A stretch of 16,244 bases of DNA from JAIVGV01 sp031425275 (lineage in GTDB: Bacteria; Acidobacteriota; Blastocatellia; Pyrinomonadales; Pyrinomonadaceae), in contig JANPJA010000093.1 of the NCBI GenBank assembly GCA_031425275.1, positions 1-16,244 of the forward strand, in the 5' to 3' direction. This document shows positions 13,288 through 16,244 of this stretch, piece by piece. Both the position numbers and the translations under genes were made by a program. Positions within the stretch are counted from its first letter, which is position 1. Each line of letters begins with the position of its first letter. The notes beneath the pieces were generated by a model. It was not told where the DNA came from and did not search any database. It worked only from the letters and a program-made list of their open reading frames with translations.

Positions 13288-15927
13288 CTAGCGGTTGCGC
13301 CGGGCACCGCCCCGTCCGGCGGGCGGCGGGCCGGAGTCGGGGTGTAGATTTTCCGTAAACAGTTTGAGCACGCGCTTGTATTCGTCGGCCCAGCTCGTGT
13401 CGCGCTCGAAGGCGTGATCCTCGACGGGATAGACGGCCAGCTCCCAGTTCTCTTTCCTCAGCTCGATCAGTCTCTGGACGAGGCGCACCGAGTCCTGGAA
13501 GTGGACGTTGGTGTCCACCATGCCGTGGCAGATGAGGAGCGCGCCCTTGAGACCTTCGGCGTGGTAGATGGGCGAGCTGCGCTCGTAGGCTTCGCGGTCT
13601 GACTGCGGGAGGTTGAGGATGTTGGACGTGTACGGGTGATTGTAGTGCGCCCAGTCGGTGACGGGCCGCAGGGCCGCGCCCGCCGCGAACACGTCGGGCG
13701 TCGTGAACATCGCCATGAAAGTGATGAAGCCGCCGTAGGAGCCGCCGTAGAGGCCGACTCGCTTCGCGTCAACGCCGTGCTCCGAGACGAGGTACTTAGC
13801 GGCGTCCACGTGATCGGTCAAATCCTTCCCGCCCATGAAGCGGTAAATGCCGGTGCGCCAGTCGCGCCCGTAGCCGGCCGAGCCGCGGTAGTCGATGTCT
13901 AAAACGAGGAAGCCGCGCTCCATCAGCAGGTGGTGGAACATGTACTCGCGGTAATAGTTCGACCACCACTTGTGGACGTTTTGCAGGTAGCCCGCGCCGT
14001 GGACGAACAACACCGCCGGGCCGCCCGCGCGCCAGTTGGCGCTCTTGTAGATGCGGGCGTGGACGGTCGCGCCGTCGCGCGCTTTGAAATTGACGATGGG
14101 CGGGTCGATCCAGTTGTGCGCGCGCCACTCGGCGGTCGGCGAGGTCGTCACTTGTTTGCTTTGCGAGCCGGGCGTCGCCGGCGCGAGGTAGAGTTCCCAC
14201 GGCTTGTTGCTGTAGGAATGGACGAGGGCGAGCATCGTCTCGTCGGGCGACATCTCAGAGATGTTGTTGCCGGTCATCGAGGTGATGCGCGTGCGCGCGC
14301 CGCCTTCCGTTGACATCGAGTAGAGGTGACGCTCGAAGGGGCCGCCCTCGCTCGACGTGAAATAAAATTTCGTCCTGTCGTTGGAGAGCCGCACGTCCGA
14401 GACTTCAAACGTGCCGGTGGTGAGTTGCGCCGGGTCGCCGCCTTCGGCCGCGACGGTGTAGAGGTGCGAATAGCCGTCGCGCTCGGAGATGAAATAGACG
14501 CGGCGGTTATCGGGGAGCCACCCCAGGGTGAACGCGCCGGGGCCGCCCACCCACGCATCGTCGCGGACGCGCGCGGCGACGCTGGTTCTGCCGGTCGCGG
14601 GGTCGAGCGTCATCACCCACCGATCCTTGTTGTCGGCCGAGCGCGCGAGCATGGCGGCGCGGCGGCCGTCCTCAGACCACTGGAGTTGGAAGAGTTGCAC
14701 GTCGCGGTCGCGCTGCTGCGGCTCGGTCTGCCGCTCGGTCTGCGTGCGCGGCGGCGCGCCCTGTTGCTGCCCGGTCTGCTGCCCGGTCTGCTGCGCCTCC
14801 TGCTGGCCCGTCTGTTGTTGCCCGGCTTGCGTGCGCGGGGCGGCGACTTGCGGCTGCTGCGTGTCGCCGCGCTCGCGCTGCGTCTGCTCCGAAGAGTTCT
14901 GCTCGGTGCGCGTGCGCACCTGCGGCGCGATCTCGCGCTGGCCGTGATCGACGTTCTTGACCTCGCCCGTCTCCACGCTGATGACGACCATGCGCGAGCG
15001 CCCCTGCGCGTCGCCGACCTTCGTGCGCGCCGGGATGTCCTCCGTGTAGGCCGACTCCGTGACGTAGTTCGGCACGATGGTACTCTTCGCGCGCGGGGCC
15101 GGCTCGTTGACGCTCGCGACGACGAAGCGGCCGTCCGGGGAGAGCGACAAATTGCCGACCTGTTGCCCGGCGGGGAGGTTGAAGGGTTTACGCTTTTCGC
15201 GCTCGCGGCGTTTGGCCTCCTGCCGCTCGCGCTCCGCCGCGCGCTCGCGCACCGCTTCGAGCAGCCTGCGCTCCTCCTTCTTCAGATACTCCTGACTCTC
15301 TGTCCCGGCCTCGGCCGCGCCGCCGCCGCCCTGCCGCGCTCCGCCCGCCGCCTGCGCCCCGCCGCCCGTCCGTATGTCCGTCAATTGTTCGAGCGAGCCG
15401 CCGTCGAGCGCGAGCGTGTAGAGGTTGCCGCCGCGCGTGAAAGAGACGCGCTTCCCGTCGGCCGTGAAGCGCGGGTTCAACTCCGCCTCGACCGTTCGCG
15501 TCACCTGACGCCGCGCCCCCCGCGCGTGTTCGTAGAGGAACACGTCGCCGTCTTCGGCATAGACCGTCATCGCCTTGTCTTTCGACAACTCGCCGCTCGC
15601 GGGCGGGGCCTCGCGCGCCTCCTCCTCGGAGAGCTTGCGCAGTTCGGTGCCGTCGCGGCCGACGACGTACAAGTCCATCTCCTTGAGGCGCGGCTCCGAG
15701 GGCTGCTTCCAGCGGAAGTAGGCGCGCCGGCTGTCGCGCGACCAGCGCACCGAATCGGGCTGGTAGCCGACGAGCGCGGGGCCGCGCATGATGCTGTCAA
15801 CCGTCAACTCGAACTTCTGAGCGGGCCGCGGCTGCGGTTGTTGCGCGACGACGACGACGAACTGCTGCGACAGGAACGCGACGGCGCAGAGCGCGCCGAG
15901 ACAGCGACGAGGAAGGCTCTGATTCAT
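13288..15927 (-). CDS. Secreted S9 family peptidase (prolyl oligopeptidase / DPP-IV type)
   Basis: An 879-residue exported serine peptidase. A signal peptide (1-28, ending VVVVAQ) is followed by a beta-propeller built of PD40/WD-like repeats (FTADGKRVSF, LSPDGRFVVAS, WSEDGRRAAM, WLPDNRRVYF) and a C-terminal alpha/beta hydrolase. The triad is S730 in GGSYGG, D805 in GMVDTNVHF and H838 in VEDHAFE. The start is the ATG at 15927 with GGTGGAG just upstream; an in-frame ATG 20 codons earlier lacks this and would bury the signal peptide. Two inserts interrupt the propeller: a charged Glu/Arg helix (about 211-246) and a Gln/Thr-rich low-complexity stretch (about 342-412) with TGQQ repeats. The family clips peptides, often after Pro, in the periplasm or outside. 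The frame antisense to this gene is open for over 500 codons but is a GC-codon artefact. Confidence 0.93.
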   Translation of the reverse strand: MNQSLPRRCLGALCAVAFLSQQFVVVVAQQPQPRPAQKFELTVDSIMRGPALVGYQPDSVRWSRDSRRAYFRWKQPSEPRLKEMDLYVVGRDGTELRKLSEEEAREAPPASGELSKDKAMTVYAEDGDVFLYEHARGARRQVTRTVEAELNPRFTADGKRVSFTRGGNLYTLALDGGSLEQLTDIRTGGGAQAAGGARQGGGGAAEAGTESQEYLKKEERRLLEAVRERAAERERQEAKRREREKRKPFNLPAGQQVGNLSLSPDGRFVVASVNEPAPRAKSTIVPNYVTESAYTEDIPARTKVGDAQGRSRMVVISVETGEVKNVDHGQREIAPQVRTRTEQNSSEQTQRERGDTQQPQVAAPRTQAGQQQTGQQEAQQTGQQTGQQQGAPPRTQTERQTEPQQRDRDVQLFQLQWSEDGRRAAMLARSADNKDRWVMTLDPATGRTSVAARVRDDAWVGGPGAFTLGWLPDNRRVYFISERDGYSHLYTVAAEGGDPAQLTTGTFEVSDVRLSNDRTKFYFTSSEGGPFERHLYSMSTEGGARTRITSMTGNNISEMSPDETMLALVHSYSNKPWELYLAPATPGSQSKQVTTSPTAEWRAHNWIDPPIVNFKARDGATVHARIYKSANWRAGGPAVLFVHGAGYLQNVHKWWSNYYREYMFHHLLMERGFLVLDIDYRGSAGYGRDWRTGIYRFMGGKDLTDHVDAAKYLVSEHGVDAKRVGLYGGSYGGFITFMAMFTTPDVFAAGAALRPVTDWAHYNHPYTSNILNLPQSDREAYERSSPIYHAEGLKGALLICHGMVDTNVHFQDSVRLVQRLIELRKENWELAVYPVEDHAFERDTSWADEYKRVLKLFTENLHPDSGPPPAGRGGARRNR
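14755..14830 (-). repeat. TGQQ-coding microrepeat inside the S9 peptidase
   Basis: The plus strand repeats CCGGTCTGCTGC-like 12-bp units, giving AGQQQTGQQ and QQTGQQTGQQQG on the coding strand (residues about 366-391). It lies within a Gln/Thr-rich linker between propeller repeats and probably varies in length between strains. Confidence 0.7.
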
Positions 15928-16018
15928 GCTCCACCTTTTGCTTCGGAGATTCGCCGGGGCTAACATCTCCGGCGCGGGACGGGACACACCAACGCCCGCG
16001 GGCGCGACGGAGAATATG

Positions 16019-16189
16019 ATGAGCGAGCGTGAGCCGGATGATACACCAAAAAGCGACGACGCGACGACGAACGAGCGCGGGCCACGGCCCGGCGACTACT
16101 ACTACGACGACGCGACCGGCTACGAGCCTTACGACCCCGAAGCGGACGAAGAGGAGGAGGAAGGCGGCGAGGGCCGAGAGCATTTGTAG
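16019..16189 (+). CDS. Small, highly acidic hypothetical protein
   Basis: A 56-residue protein starting MSEREPDDTPKSDD, with a central PGDYYYDDATGYEPYDPEAD motif and an EEEEE run near the end. No hydrophobic core or membrane segment is visible, so it is probably disordered. I chose the second of two adjacent ATGs (16019) because GGAG at 16009-16012 is six bases from it; the first (16016) is also possible. It is divergent from the S9 peptidase gene, with 91 bp between starts, and is followed at once by a hairpin, which supports a complete gene. I do not recognise the family. The ordered Tyr/Asp motif suggests a conserved binding patch and not random low complexity. Confidence 0.6.
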   Translation: MSEREPDDTPKSDDATTNERGPRPGDYYYDDATGYEPYDPEADEEEEEGGEGREHL

Positions 16190-16210
16190 GGGCAGGGGTT
16201 GTCCCTGCCC
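16190..16210 (+). terminator. Terminator hairpin after the acidic small protein
   Basis: GGGCAGGG (16190-16197) and CCCTGCCC (16203-16210) form a perfect 8-bp stem with a 5-nt loop, starting at the base after the TAG stop. The following bases, GTTGTG, make only a weak T-rich tail. Hairpins of this GGGGCAGGG form often recur in environmental genomes as short repeats. Confidence 0.65.
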
Positions 16211-16244
16211 GTTGTGCGCGCCAGCGCGAATGAGGAAGCGGGGG

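Noticed and set aside
14326..15963. A 545-codon open frame on the plus strand across the S9 peptidase gene
   Set aside because: It is exactly antisense to a gene with a full catalytic triad and signal peptide. Its translation is Arg/Leu/Ala-rich without domains, as expected from high-GC codon bias.

Overview
This window reads as ordinary chromosomal DNA from a high-GC, Gram-negative-type bacterium. The gene styles fit an Acidobacteriota (Blastocatellia-like) genome: a Tat-exported dienelactone hydrolase with a long N-terminal extension, a large secreted S9 peptidase, an M56/BlaI pair, and intergenic hairpins built from 7-bp tandem units. That assignment is inference from gene content and no rRNA is present to prove it. 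I see no tRNA, rRNA, CRISPR array, insertion sequence or phage gene.

Layout, left to right. (1) 1-1277: a PilT/PilU-type pilus retraction ATPase on the minus strand, with a heptamer-repeat hairpin at its 3' end. (2) 1498-2793: divergent thiE (minus) and an elongation factor P gene (plus); the factor carries the loop signature of the EfpL/YeiP subfamily. (3) 2897-6590, minus strand: a three-gene module. It comprises a BlaI-type repressor with two matched operator dyads in its promoter, an M56 (BlaR1-like) membrane metalloprotease translationally coupled to it and fused to a polysaccharide deacetylase domain that has lost most of its catalytic residues, and a secreted deacetylase paralogue with all catalytic motifs intact. 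(4) 6747-8385, minus: a glycosyltransferase (TIGR04283-like) and a sterol desaturase/fatty acid hydroxylase family membrane enzyme, probably one operon. (5) 8585-11922: a single-domain response regulator (plus) facing a soluble four-PAS hybrid histidine kinase (minus), separated by a strong GC-rich hairpin. (6) 12139-13123: a Tat-exported dienelactone hydrolase, with a short remnant of an S9-peptidase-like 3' end just beyond it. (7) 13288-15927: a secreted S9 prolyl-oligopeptidase-type peptidase, and divergent from it a small, very acidic hypothetical protein followed by a terminator hairpin.

The most interesting system is region 3. In classical BlaR1/MecR1 the extracellular sensor is a penicillin-binding domain that became a receptor. 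Here the same position is occupied by what looks like a pseudo-deacetylase, next to the active enzyme it resembles. The natural hypothesis is a cell-wall or chitin-oligomer sensing circuit: glycan binds the dead deacetylase domain, the M56 protease is activated, the BlaI repressor is inactivated, and the module is derepressed. Second in interest are the EF-P with an EfpL-type loop and a family of period-7 intergenic hairpins, one of which has a 37-bp stem between convergent genes.
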